Below are positions 17,436 through 25,732 of a stretch of DNA of 49,064 nucleotides, piece by piece (within the stretch, counting starts at the first letter, position 1; every line of letters starts with the position of its first letter). The stretch comes from Candidatus Zambryskibacteria bacterium RIFCSPHIGHO2_12_FULL_43_12b (lineage in GTDB: Bacteria > Patescibacteriota > Minisyncoccia > Phycocordibacterales > Zambryskibacteraceae): the NCBI GenBank assembly GCA_001823875.1, contig MHVX01000029.1, positions 17,102 through 66,165 of the forward strand, in the 5' to 3' direction. The notes under the pieces were generated by a model, which ran no database searches, had not been told where the DNA came from, and saw nothing but the letters and a program-made list of their open reading frames with translations. The position numbers and the translations under genes were made by a program.

Positions 17436-18305
17436 TTAGCACAGATGAATTTCTCCCATATTTTCTGTAACAATCCCCTTTATTTCCATAGCAGTAAGAA
17501 TCATATTGATATCACTCGCAGGCATTCCAATAGAACGTATCAGTTCATCACGTGACATGGGCTCACGGAGTTTTTCTACAATTTTTCTTTCGTCCATCGA
17601 GAGAGAATCATACGATATATCGTGTGATTTGGAGTTTTCAGGTTTGAGCTCAAGGCCAAGCGCTCTGATAACATCTTCGCTCTTTGTAATAGGCGTTGCG
17701 CCAAGGCGGATTAGCATGTGAGGACCTTCTGAGTTTTTGGAAAATATTGATCCCGGAACGGTCATCACTTCGCGATTGTAGTCCGTGGCAAGGCGAGAGG
17801 TAATGAGAGTGCCGGACTTTAATTCAGCCTCTGTTACAAGTACCGCGTCACTCATGCCCGCCATAATTCTGTTTCGTTTAGGAAATGACCACAGTGTCGC
17901 TCTGAAGTCATTATCAAATTCTGAGAGCAAGCCTCCGCCGGAACTTACAATTTCATCTGCAAGTCGAGCGTGTGAGCTAGGATAAATGACTTTTGGCTCA
18001 AGACCAGACCCTGGGACCGCGATAGTCTGAATCTTATTTTTTAGCGCAGCTCGATGGGCCAAAGAATCTGTGCCTAGCGCAAGACCGGATACTATCGTAA
18101 TAGGGTAGCCGCGAAGCCCTTCAATAAGCGCCTCTAGCGCCTCTTTGCCATATTGAGTGTATTTTCTAGCGCCGACGATACATAGAATTCTGTTGCCTTC
18201 AGTCGGAAGATTGCCGGCATAGAAAAGTCTTTTAGGAACATCGGGGATTTCCCTAAGCTTTGGAGGAAATTCCGAATTTGATAAAGTACGAATTTGATAG
18301 GCCAT
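17436..18305 (-). CDS. dprA: DNA-processing protein DprA
   Basis: DprA loads RecA on incoming single-stranded DNA in natural transformation. The 289-aa protein has the Rossmann-like core: IVGARKYTQYGKEAL, TIVSGLALGTDSLAHRAAL, VPGSGLEPKVIYPSSH, FPKRNRIMAGMSDAVLVTEA and SGTLITSRLATDYNREVMTVPGS. A C-terminal winged-helix (PMSRDELIRSIGMPASDIN, about 240-289) is also present. It supports competence for DNA uptake. TAAAAT lies exactly six bases before the ATG. Confidence 0.94.
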   Translation of the reverse strand: MAYQIRTLSNSEFPPKLREIPDVPKRLFYAGNLPTEGNRILCIVGARKYTQYGKEALEALIEGLRGYPITIVSGLALGTDSLAHRAALKNKIQTIAVPGSGLEPKVIYPSSHARLADEIVSSGGGLLSEFDNDFRATLWSFPKRNRIMAGMSDAVLVTEAELKSGTLITSRLATDYNREVMTVPGSIFSKNSEGPHMLIRLGATPITKSEDVIRALGLELKPENSKSHDISYDSLSMDERKIVEKLREPMSRDELIRSIGMPASDINMILTAMEIKGIVTENMGEIHLC

Positions 18306-18360
18306 GTATCAATTTTAATCTGTTTTGGTAATATATAGAAGTTGGAATAAATGTGAGGAA

Positions 18361-18386
18361 CCCCGCCCTCCAGAGGGAGGGCGGGG
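18361..18386. repeat. Strong GC-rich hairpin between divergent dprA and serS
   Basis: CCCCGCCCTCC and GGAGGGCGGGG form an 11-bp perfect stem with a four-base loop. No gene precedes it on either strand within the 121-base gap, so its role as a terminator is unclear. It could be a remnant of a lost terminator-capped gene. Confidence 0.5.
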
Positions 18387-18426
18387 TGAAGATTTTTATA
18401 GCCGCTTCACTTCTTAAAAATCATTC

Positions 18427-19698
18427 ATGCTTGATATCAAATTTATACGCGAAAATAAGGATCTGATAACAGAGGCCGCTAGAAAAAAGAGGATTAAATT
18501 TAGCGTAGATAAGCTCATTGAAGCAGACGAGGAAAGGAGGAAGATTCTTGCCTCTGTAGAGGCCAAGAGGACGGTCCAAAATGATTTCAACAACAAAGTG
18601 GTGTCAGAGACTAATGCCACCCTGAAGCTTCAACTTATAGACGGCATGCGTCAGGTTAAGGAGGAACTCCAAAACGAAGAAGAGAATCTCAAAAAGGTAA
18701 TGAAGGAGTGGCAGAGTCTGATGCTTCAGGTTCCAAACATTCCCGATGTTTCAGTTCCTGAAGGAGACAGCGATGCGGATAATAAGGAAATAAAAAAATG
18801 GGGTAATATCACAGAGTTTGCGTTTAAGCCGAAAAACCATATTGAAATAATGAAATCGCTTGATATGGTGGATTTTGATCGCGGAACAAAAGTTGCTGGT
18901 TTTAGAGGATATTTTCTTAAGAATGACGGAGCCCTACTTTCTCTCGCAATATGGAATTATGCTGTAGAATTTTTCACAAAAAAAGGATTTGCATTTTACA
19001 TTGTGCCTTCTCTTGTAAGAAGAGAAAATCTTATGGGCACAGGGTTTATTCCCCAAGGAGAAGACGATTTATATAAGACTCAAGACGGAGATTATCTCGC
19101 TGGTACTGCAGAGGTGGGGCTTATGGGACTTCATGATAATGAAATCTTAGATAAGAAGGATTTTCCAAAAAAATACTTGGGATTCTCTCCGTGTTTTCGC
19201 CGTGAGGCTGGAAGTCATAGCAAAGATGTAAAAGGTCTAATTCGTGTTCACGAATTTTACAAACTTGAGCAAGTGATTCTCTGTGAAGCGAATCACGAAG
19301 AGTCTGTCAGATTGCACGAGGAGCTCAACCGTAATACCGAAGAATTCATAGAAAGTCTTGGAATCCCATATCACACTGTTATTAATTGCGGAGCCGATCT
19401 TGGACTTGGTCAGGTAAAAAAGTATGATATTGAACTTTGGGTTCCACTTGAGAACACGTACAGAGAAATTGCTTCAGCTTCGTACTTCCATGATTTCCAG
19501 ACAAGACGTCTTAATATCCGCTATAAAGACGGCGACGGCAAGACCAAATTTGCTCATTCACTTAATTGCACTGCTATTCCAACACCTCGTGTTCTCGTGT
19601 CTCTAGTGGAAAATTATCAGCAAGCAGATGGATCCGTGGCAATTCCAGAAGTACTTCGGCCGTACATGGGGGGCAGAGATTTTATAAAAAAGATGTAA
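18427..19698 (+). CDS. serS: Seryl-tRNA synthetase
   Basis: A class II synthetase that charges tRNA-Ser. The 423 aa start with the tRNA-binding coiled-coil arm (MLDIKFIRENKDLI; about 25-105), followed by the catalytic core: GTAEVGLMGL, motif 2 FSPCFRREAGSHSKDVKGLIR, EIASASYFHDFQTRRLNIRY, and motif 3 CTAIPTPRVLVSLVENYQ followed by PEVLRPYMGG. Length is typical. A weak -10 (TAAAAA) is six bases before ATG. ftsQ follows after nine bases, likely in the same operon. Confidence 0.96.
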   Translation: MLDIKFIRENKDLITEAARKKRIKFSVDKLIEADEERRKILASVEAKRTVQNDFNNKVVSETNATLKLQLIDGMRQVKEELQNEEENLKKVMKEWQSLMLQVPNIPDVSVPEGDSDADNKEIKKWGNITEFAFKPKNHIEIMKSLDMVDFDRGTKVAGFRGYFLKNDGALLSLAIWNYAVEFFTKKGFAFYIVPSLVRRENLMGTGFIPQGEDDLYKTQDGDYLAGTAEVGLMGLHDNEILDKKDFPKKYLGFSPCFRREAGSHSKDVKGLIRVHEFYKLEQVILCEANHEESVRLHEELNRNTEEFIESLGIPYHTVINCGADLGLGQVKKYDIELWVPLENTYREIASASYFHDFQTRRLNIRYKDGDGKTKFAHSLNCTAIPTPRVLVSLVENYQQADGSVAIPEVLRPYMGGRDFIKKM

Positions 19699-19707
19699 CC
19701 AAATTTA

Positions 19708-20520
19708 ATGTCTTTATCATTGCGCTCACCGGCTTTGATTAGGCGTCGTCGCATGAAGGTTGCTCGCAGAGTAATTTTCTGGCTTTTTCTGATACTGCTT
19801 ATTATAGCTATGCCATTGTGGCTTTCGTATGCGGATTTTTTGAGAATTAAAGAGATAGAAGTCATTGGCGCAAATACTCTTTTAGCGAGTGACATAAAAT
19901 CCTTAGCGGAAGAACGCCTTGCGGGTAAATATTTCTTTCTATTTCCTAAGAACAATGCGGTTCTATACTCCAAAGAAGATATCAAATCCTCGCTCTCAAA
20001 AGAATTTACGCAAATAGACACAGTGGAACTAAATTTGAACTCTCTTAATATGCTAGAGATAAGTGTTGAGATGCGAAAACCTTCCGCTCTTTGGTGTCGC
20101 AATCTGGATACAAAACTCTGCTATTTTATAGACAATAAAGGACTTGTTTTTGAAGAGGCGGGAGATTTTTCTCCGGGCGTCTATTTTATATATTATGGAA
20201 ACATTGAGGACGAAGTTATTGGCGCTCTATATTTGTCCTCGGAAGAATTTAAAAATGTAGAAGCTTTTAAGGCAGGAGTACGTAATCTCTCTTTGATTCC
20301 CCAAAGCATATCTCCACTTTCAAAAGGATCTTTCAAACTATCAGTGAGTGGGGGAGATATCATCTTCTCTTTGCGTGATGACATTACAGCCACGCTTTCC
20401 AATCTTGCGTCAGTTCTTGCCGACAGTAAGCTAAAAGTTGTGGACAATCAAGAGCTCACCGTATCGTCTATTGACCTACGATTCGGCAATAAGGTTATCT
20501 TAAAGAAGGGCACAGAATAG
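19708..20520 (+). CDS. ftsQ: FtsQ/DivIB-type cell-division protein
   Basis: The 270-aa protein has a short basic cytoplasmic tail, one membrane helix (about residues 22-42) and a POTRA domain with the hallmark FLRIKEIEVIGANTLLASDI (46-65). A second beta region follows, with LEISVEMRKPSALWC and CYFIDNKGLVFEEAG. This matches FtsQ, which links early and late divisome proteins. It follows serS by nine bases, away from the usual mur/fts cluster. Confidence 0.82.
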   Translation: MSLSLRSPALIRRRRMKVARRVIFWLFLILLIIAMPLWLSYADFLRIKEIEVIGANTLLASDIKSLAEERLAGKYFFLFPKNNAVLYSKEDIKSSLSKEFTQIDTVELNLNSLNMLEISVEMRKPSALWCRNLDTKLCYFIDNKGLVFEEAGDFSPGVYFIYYGNIEDEVIGALYLSSEEFKNVEAFKAGVRNLSLIPQSISPLSKGSFKLSVSGGDIIFSLRDDITATLSNLASVLADSKLKVVDNQELTVSSIDLRFGNKVILKKGTE

Positions 20521-20534
20521 TATATAATTTGCAA

Positions 20535-20924
20535 ATGGATCTTCTAATTTTCTTGCCTGAATACTTTCGTTGGCATTACTCCAGAGCGTGGAAAGATTTA
20601 GCGAGGAATTGCTCTCAATTTATCCGTTTCACTATTTCCTTTTTTTCTATTACCTTTTTAGTAAGGACACTTTTTGCGCCATGGAAGAGGATGAAGGAGA
20701 ATTACGAAAAAGGTTTTGATCCAGAAGGATTTTTTTCCACTCTCATTGTCAATTTGATCATGCGCCTTGTTGGATTCGTGATCCGCACTTTTGCTCTTGC
20801 TGTCGGCATCGTCGCGGTAATCTTGGTACTCCTGATTTCCGCGCTTGTGTTTGTTTTCTGGGCCTTGTTTCCCGCTATCGTTGCTTTTCTTTTTGCAATA
20901 GGGATTGTCAAAATATTTTCATGA
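20535..20924 (+). CDS. Multi-pass membrane protein upstream of the Clp-like ATPase
   Basis: The start is placed at ATG 20535 because TATAAT (20523-20528) ends exactly six bases before it. The 129-aa protein begins MDLLIFLPEYFRWHYSRAWKD and has about three hydrophobic helices (CSQFIRFTISFFSITFLVRTL near 27-47, TLIVNLIMRLVGFVIR, and a long run to the end). The family is not recognised. Its stop overlaps the start of the next gene (ATGA), so it is probably the partner of that membrane-anchored AAA+ protein. Confidence 0.75.
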   Translation: MDLLIFLPEYFRWHYSRAWKDLARNCSQFIRFTISFFSITFLVRTLFAPWKRMKENYEKGFDPEGFFSTLIVNLIMRLVGFVIRTFALAVGIVAVILVLLISALVFVFWALFPAIVAFLFAIGIVKIFS

Positions 20925-23293
20925 CCTTACCAGATCTTAAAATAGAATTGAAGTCTTGGAGAGCGGTTTCTTTTTTGGATAAGACTTTTCCTTTTGTCTA
21001 TCGAAAGTTTGCCATGAAGCTCGTCCTTCTCTTGCTTGTCGCATCGTTCGCTATGGCTTCTGGCATATTTGTTGATACAACAGAGGACATGACTGGAATC
21101 TTCTTTGTTCTTTTATCAATCTGGCTCGTTCTCTTAGCGCTGGACGCTTTTTTCTATTCCAAATTTCTTTCTCTCTCCGGCGAGGGAGACAACTCTGCTG
21201 AACTTGCTTCTATTGTCTTCACTCTCTCAAGCACCGATGTTACGAAGAGCTTTATAGATTCTGCATATGGCAGGCAATCCCTGAATCGTTCTGGTATTAA
21301 TGGCCACGCGCTTTCTGATTTTTTATCTGGAAGGAAACTTTACATAAAGGACACACTGCTTTCAGTTAGAGATTCTACCGATAAGGATGTTTCTTTGTTT
21401 GAAGCAGTCATTAGAGCAGATAAGGAGTTTGAAAACTTTCTTCTCGCTCACAAAGTGAATGCCGAATTGCTTGCAGGCGCTTTTCAATGGGTCGCTGGTT
21501 TGCGCAGGCGGGCGATTCACTCCGATATGTGGTGGAAATATGAGCGGTTAGCGCGATATGAACCTATTGGCAGATCGTGGGCATACGGAGCGGCATATAA
21601 TCTGGAGCGTTTTAGTACACCACTAAGGTATTCAGCACTGCAAGAAGAGGAGGTTCACCCTAAAGAAGTAATGACTCTTGAAACCCTTCTTTCCAAGTCC
21701 GCTGATGCCAACGTCATTATTGTTGGAGAAGAAGGGTCGGGGAAAATGGAAATCATAGAGGGCTTAGCGCGCAGGATTGATAGGGGCCTCTGCACCAGAG
21801 CTTTGACGGATATGAAGTTTCAGGTACTTAATACTGACTCTATACTTTCGTATCACGAATCAAAGACAGGATTTGAGAGGGCCCTGATTAGCATATTTGA
21901 CGACGTAATAAAATCGGGGAATATCATTCTTGTAATCCCAGATATAGAGGCTCTCTTGCATGGTGCGCTTGCATTGGGTGTGGAGGCATCTTCTTTGATT
22001 GCTAAATACCTTTCTTCACCAGCATTTCATGTCGTTGCCGTTTCAGACACGGTTAGCTTCCATCGAACCTTAGAACACGATGATGAGTTGATGCAGCATT
22101 TTGAAGTGATTTTGATAAAAGGCGCAAGTCGAGAAGAAGTATCTTCCATACTTCTTGAAAGGGTAATTGGTCTTGAGAGTGAAGAAGGGGTCTATTTTAC
22201 GTACCCTGCGGTAAGAGAGGCGGTAGAATCCGCAGGCAGATATTTTGTGGACAGTCCGCTATATGATACAGCTGGAGACTTGCTTGTTGAAGCCAGCTCA
22301 TTTGCGCGTTCCAGCGGAGAAAGAGTGATTTTAGACGATGATGTGCTTAAAGTAGTGAAGACTCGCACAGGAGTGCCGACGGGTGAGCTCGAGGACGCGG
22401 AGAGAATGAAACTGACTAAGCTTGAGGAACTGCTTCACGAAAGAATAATTGGTCAAAATGAAGCAGTATCAATGGTTTCTGCCGCTCTTCGCAGAGCGCG
22501 CTCAGGCATCAGCGCGGATAATCGGCCTATGGGTACATTTCTATTCCTAGGTCCTACAGGAGTGGGAAAGACTGAAACTACGAAGGCTCTGGCAGAAATA
22601 TTTTTCGGGCAAGACGCCAAAGTACTGCGTCTTGATATGTCTGAGTACAGTACATCTGACGCTTTGAATCGTCTAATCGGGGGATATTCTGACGATACGC
22701 CAGGAGTGCTTGCGTCTCTCATACGTGAAAATCCGTATGGAGTTTTGCTTTTAGACGAATTTGAGAAGACCACAGGATCTGTCTTGGATTTATTTTTACA
22801 AATTCTAGACGAAGGCATCTTTTCAGATGCTACCGGACGTAAGGTTTCTGCTCGCAACCTCTTAATAGTGGCGACCTCAAACGCTGGAAGTGATTTGATA
22901 TTTGAAGCAGTGCAGAGAGGTGAGGATTTGATGAAAAAGAAGGACGAAATTGTGGAGAGTATTGTACAGAGAGATATTTTCAAACCCGAGCTCCTAAATC
23001 GTTTTGACGGTGTGGTGCTCTTCCACCCGCTTAAAGACGAACATCTTCGTGAGATTGCAAAGATTCTCCTGAAAAGACTACAGTGGAGACTAAAAGAGAA
23101 AGGCATGACGCTTGAGGTAAATGAGGCGCTTCTAGATTTCCTTGTTAAAGAGGGAAGTGATCCCAAGTTCGGAGCCCGCCCTCTTAATCGAGCGATTCAG
23201 GACAAAGTGGAGAAAATAATCGCAGACAAAATAATTTCCGGTGAATATCGTCATGGTTCGCATATTGCGCTTGCTGAAACAGATTTAATATAA
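20921..23293 (+). CDS. Membrane-anchored Clp/Hsp100-like AAA+ ATPase with degenerate D1
   Basis: The 790 aa begin with two membrane helices (about 33-51 and 58-80) in place of the Clp N-domain region. A first AAA module is degenerate: Walker A reads GEEGSGKM (near 268) and the Walker B region reads ILVIPDIEAL without the DE pair. The second module is intact, with GPTGVGKT (near 543), LLLDEFEK (near 609), TSNAG and FGARPLNRAIQ near the end. The ClpP-docking VGF tripeptide seen in clpC here is absent after TSNAG. The protein may remodel membrane or envelope complexes rather than feed ClpP (inference). It is translationally coupled to the preceding membrane protein. Confidence 0.85.
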   Translation: MTLPDLKIELKSWRAVSFLDKTFPFVYRKFAMKLVLLLLVASFAMASGIFVDTTEDMTGIFFVLLSIWLVLLALDAFFYSKFLSLSGEGDNSAELASIVFTLSSTDVTKSFIDSAYGRQSLNRSGINGHALSDFLSGRKLYIKDTLLSVRDSTDKDVSLFEAVIRADKEFENFLLAHKVNAELLAGAFQWVAGLRRRAIHSDMWWKYERLARYEPIGRSWAYGAAYNLERFSTPLRYSALQEEEVHPKEVMTLETLLSKSADANVIIVGEEGSGKMEIIEGLARRIDRGLCTRALTDMKFQVLNTDSILSYHESKTGFERALISIFDDVIKSGNIILVIPDIEALLHGALALGVEASSLIAKYLSSPAFHVVAVSDTVSFHRTLEHDDELMQHFEVILIKGASREEVSSILLERVIGLESEEGVYFTYPAVREAVESAGRYFVDSPLYDTAGDLLVEASSFARSSGERVILDDDVLKVVKTRTGVPTGELEDAERMKLTKLEELLHERIIGQNEAVSMVSAALRRARSGISADNRPMGTFLFLGPTGVGKTETTKALAEIFFGQDAKVLRLDMSEYSTSDALNRLIGGYSDDTPGVLASLIRENPYGVLLLDEFEKTTGSVLDLFLQILDEGIFSDATGRKVSARNLLIVATSNAGSDLIFEAVQRGEDLMKKKDEIVESIVQRDIFKPELLNRFDGVVLFHPLKDEHLREIAKILLKRLQWRLKEKGMTLEVNEALLDFLVKEGSDPKFGARPLNRAIQDKVEKIIADKIISGEYRHGSHIALAETDLI

Positions 23294-23315
23294 AGCGCCA
23301 CTCCAAGGGATGGCC

Positions 23316-23344
23316 TTGACTACTACAAATTAATATGCTAGATT
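23316..23344 (+). promoter_or_regulatory. Sigma-70-type promoter of the 43-aa gene
   Basis: TTGACT at 23316-23321 and TAGATT at 23339-23344 are separated by 17 bases. The predicted leader to the ATG at 23384 is about 33 bases and carries a GAGGAGG ribosome binding site. Confidence 0.75.
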
Positions 23345-23383
23345 TTATAGCAGGTTAAATCTCTCAATCCGAGGAGGACATAC

Positions 23384-23515
23384 ATGCGATGGTTCCTTGT
23401 TGCGATCATATTGTTTCTCGGACTCACGTTGCCGAGCTTGATTGCTTGGCGACAGCATAAGCGCATCATACGCGCGACTGGCGACATGATTGCCCTTGCC
23501 AAATTGGGCATGTAA
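23384..23515 (+). CDS. Tiny membrane protein (43 aa)
   Basis: A perfect Shine-Dalgarno GAGGAGG lies six bases before the ATG. The product is MRWFLVAIILFLGLTLPSLI followed by a basic stretch WRQHKRIIR and an amphipathic end: one membrane helix with a charged cytoplasmic tail. It has its own promoter and terminator, so it is a complete stand-alone unit between clp-like and dus genes. Function unknown. Confidence 0.78.
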   Translation: MRWFLVAIILFLGLTLPSLIAWRQHKRIIRATGDMIALAKLGM

Positions 23516-23527
23516 GCTGAGGTGAAT

Positions 23528-23560
23528 GGGGCGTCTCCAAATGGAGACGCCCTTTGATTT
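23528..23560 (+). terminator. Terminator of the 43-aa gene
   Basis: Stem GGGCGTCTCC/GGAGACGCCC with loop AAAT, followed by TTTGATTTT. Confidence 0.87.
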
Positions 23561-23647
23561 TGTCATGCTATTGTACCTAAAAGCTAAAAGTCGTTACGTT
23601 TAGATTTTGCAAAAAACTTGCTTGGACTATAAGCTAGTAGCTCATAT

Positions 23648-24640
23648 ATGAATTTTTGGGACAGACTGTCTAAACCAATACTCGCTCTTGCGCCACTTGC
23701 CGATGTTACAGACTCGGCTTTTCGTCGTCTGATCGCGAAGTACAGCAAAGTGCCAGGTGGGATACCTTATGTAACATGGACTGAGTTTGTATCCGCAGAC
23801 GGTCTGGTAAGAGCGCCGGAAGAGGGAAGAAAGAAGCTCATGAAAGGGTTTGAATATAGTCAATCGGAGAGGCCGATAGTAGCACAGCTATTTTCTGGAA
23901 GACCGGAAATGATGGAGGAAGCGGCCAAGCTGGTGGAGAGCCTTGGCTTTGACGGACTCGATATCAATATGGGCTGTCCAGACAGAAGTATTGAGAAATC
24001 CGGCGCTGGCGCGGCACTTATAAAAAATCCTAAACTTGCAAGAGAAATAATCCGCGCCGCAAAGCGCGGAGCGCCATCGCTACCGGTGTCTGTAAAAACT
24101 CGGCTTGGCTACAATAAAGATGAACTTGAGGCGTGGCTTCCAGAACTTCTTGCTGAGGAGCCTGCGGTTATAACCGTGCATGCCCGCACTCGCAAAGAAA
24201 TGTCGCTTGTGCCTGCTCGCTGGGAGAGAGTGAAACGAGCGGTTGAAATTAGAGACAAGTTTGGAAGCAAGACTCTTGTTCTTGGCAATGGGGATGTTCC
24301 AGATCCGGAAACTGGATTGGCACTTTGTGAGGAAACTGGTGCTGATGGGGCTATGCTCGGCAGAGCAATTTTCGGCACTCCAAACTTGTTCGCCCATTCG
24401 GCCGAATTAGCCTATGGACAGGAAAGAATAGATGTAAGGAAGACATTGGAGATCTTGTTAGAACACACGAAACTTTTTGATGAACTGTTGGGAGATACGA
24501 AGAATTTTGCAATTATGAAAAAACATTTTAAAGCATACGTGGCCAGCTTTCCTGGATCGTCTGAGTTACGTTCTAAACTTATGGAGACTGTAGAAGCTAG
24601 CGAGGTGGAGACAATAATACTCTCCTTTTTGAATAAATGA
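23648..24640 (+). CDS. dus: tRNA-dihydrouridine synthase
   Basis: An FMN enzyme that reduces uridines in tRNA D-loops. The 330 aa show the N-terminal barrel start PILALAPLADVTDSAFRRL, the active-site segment DINMGCPDRSIEKSGAGAAL with the catalytic cysteine (near 101), PVSVKTRLGY, VITVHARTRKEM, LGNGDVPDPETGL and DGAMLGRAIFGTP. The C-terminal helical domain is short but present. Which Dus subclass it belongs to is unclear. TATAAG about 14 bases upstream suggests a very short leader. Confidence 0.93.
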   Translation: MNFWDRLSKPILALAPLADVTDSAFRRLIAKYSKVPGGIPYVTWTEFVSADGLVRAPEEGRKKLMKGFEYSQSERPIVAQLFSGRPEMMEEAAKLVESLGFDGLDINMGCPDRSIEKSGAGAALIKNPKLAREIIRAAKRGAPSLPVSVKTRLGYNKDELEAWLPELLAEEPAVITVHARTRKEMSLVPARWERVKRAVEIRDKFGSKTLVLGNGDVPDPETGLALCEETGADGAMLGRAIFGTPNLFAHSAELAYGQERIDVRKTLEILLEHTKLFDELLGDTKNFAIMKKHFKAYVASFPGSSELRSKLMETVEASEVETIILSFLNK

Positions 24641-24777
24641 GTTATGCACAGTGCCTTGCTTTTATTTGTAAATAGTGAGATAATGTGTGAGGAATTAGCA
24701 CGTGAGCGAAGCGCTGTAGTACCAAGCACCTGAGACCCCGCAGTACAGAAGTGGATGCAGTACCTACCGGGAGGATT

Positions 24778-25281
24778 ATGTCGAGAAAGGGCGGAGATCG
24801 AGTATCACCAGGGCAGCAAGCGGAACCGCTTGATGTGCAGGTCAACCGTATCTTGCAACTCGGGATACAGTCGTGTGAGGCTCAGCCGGGTCAGCGGACG
24901 GTTCGTGTTTCGAGTCACTCGGTGACTCAAGCCGACGAGCTTGCGGCGCAAGACGATGTCCGCGGAGCGATCTTCGAGGCCGAAAAGGATGGCGTGGAAG
25001 TGGATCGAGAGCTGAGACGCTTTGATCTGCTTTCGTCGCAACGCGATGCGGTAAGCGATGGGCTCTTTCGCACAGGGGAGTTTCGATACATGGATCCGGA
25101 CAACGCGGATCCAGAAGATGAGGTCGTCATGATGGCAGAGGTCGAGAGCCTCCCAGAAGATGAACTTCATGTGTACAGTCTCGGAACCCTGGAAGAAGAA
25201 GATCCCATTCCGGAAGCGTCTGTTCTATTCCTTCGGTCTGTCGGAGAGATTCCGTCAGGTGGACAGGAACAGGTGAGCTGA
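24778..25281 (+). CDS. Acidic hypothetical protein (167 aa)
   Basis: The start is ATG 24778 with GGGAGGATT directly before it. The protein begins MSRKGGDRVSPGQQ, then becomes strongly acidic (DPDNADPEDEVVMMAEVES, EEEDPIPE) with no membrane segment. It resembles no family I know. A TAATGT element near 24680 with TTGCTT upstream may be its promoter, giving a leader of about 85 bases. A terminator follows at 25346. Codon use is GC-richer than that of flanking dus and dnaX. Confidence 0.65.
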   Translation: MSRKGGDRVSPGQQAEPLDVQVNRILQLGIQSCEAQPGQRTVRVSSHSVTQADELAAQDDVRGAIFEAEKDGVEVDRELRRFDLLSSQRDAVSDGLFRTGEFRYMDPDNADPEDEVVMMAEVESLPEDELHVYSLGTLEEEDPIPEASVLFLRSVGEIPSGGQEQVS

Positions 25282-25345
25282 GAAAAGCGGGAGAGAAGGT
25301 GCTGGCGAATCAAGTAGTCGAGCGAACGAGCGGACTTAGAAAGCG

Positions 25346-25385
25346 AGGCGGGTTAGAGATTTCTCTAACCCGCCTTTATGTTTTT
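25346..25385 (+). terminator. Terminator of the acidic protein gene
   Basis: A 14-bp stem AGGCGGGTTAGAGA/TCTCTAACCCGCCT with two-base loop, followed by TTATGTTTTT. Confidence 0.88.
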
Positions 25386-25406
25386 ATTACCTGTTTATAA
25401 GGAATC

Positions 25407-25619
25407 ATGACTGTCTCTCTAGGAAATATAGACTATGTAAATCCCACAGAGGCTTCTCTCTGGGATTGCAGCATAGAGATAGTAGTATCGCCTCGGCCGC
25501 TGGTAAACCAACCACCACGAGCGCAGGAGGAGCATGGTTCTCGCTACCTTCATTACCCCGTCTTTGCTGCACGGACACCCTCCCTAATACAGGGAGAATA
25601 TCCCGACTTTGGAGCTTGA
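25407..25619 (+). CDS. Possible 70-aa ORF, or part of a structured RNA
   Basis: ATG 25407 is preceded by AAGGAATC (a close Shine-Dalgarno) and by TTATAA six bases away, so a start is conceivable. The translation (MTVSLGNIDYVNPTEASLWD...) has no recognised domain. The same stretch holds several strong hairpins: 25439-25466, 25579-25596 and 25623-25652, followed by a terminator. A structured non-coding RNA is therefore an equally good reading. The gap between 25282 and 25732 has nothing else convincing. Confidence 0.35.
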   Translation: MTVSLGNIDYVNPTEASLWDCSIEIVVSPRPLVNQPPRAQEEHGSRYLHYPVFAARTPSLIQGEYPDFGA

Positions 25620-25669
25620 ATGTCTGGTCGTCACTCACAGATGTGGCGACCAGACAGCTCCACATCCCA

Positions 25670-25699
25670 AGAGCACCACTTCGTTGTGCTCTTTTTGTT
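25670..25699 (+). terminator. Terminator before dnaX
   Basis: Stem AGAGCAC/GTGCTCT around a nine-base loop, followed by a TTTTTG tract. Confidence 0.83.
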
Positions 25700-25732
25700 T
25701 GGTAAATTTAGTCTTTGCTATATAATTCTCGC

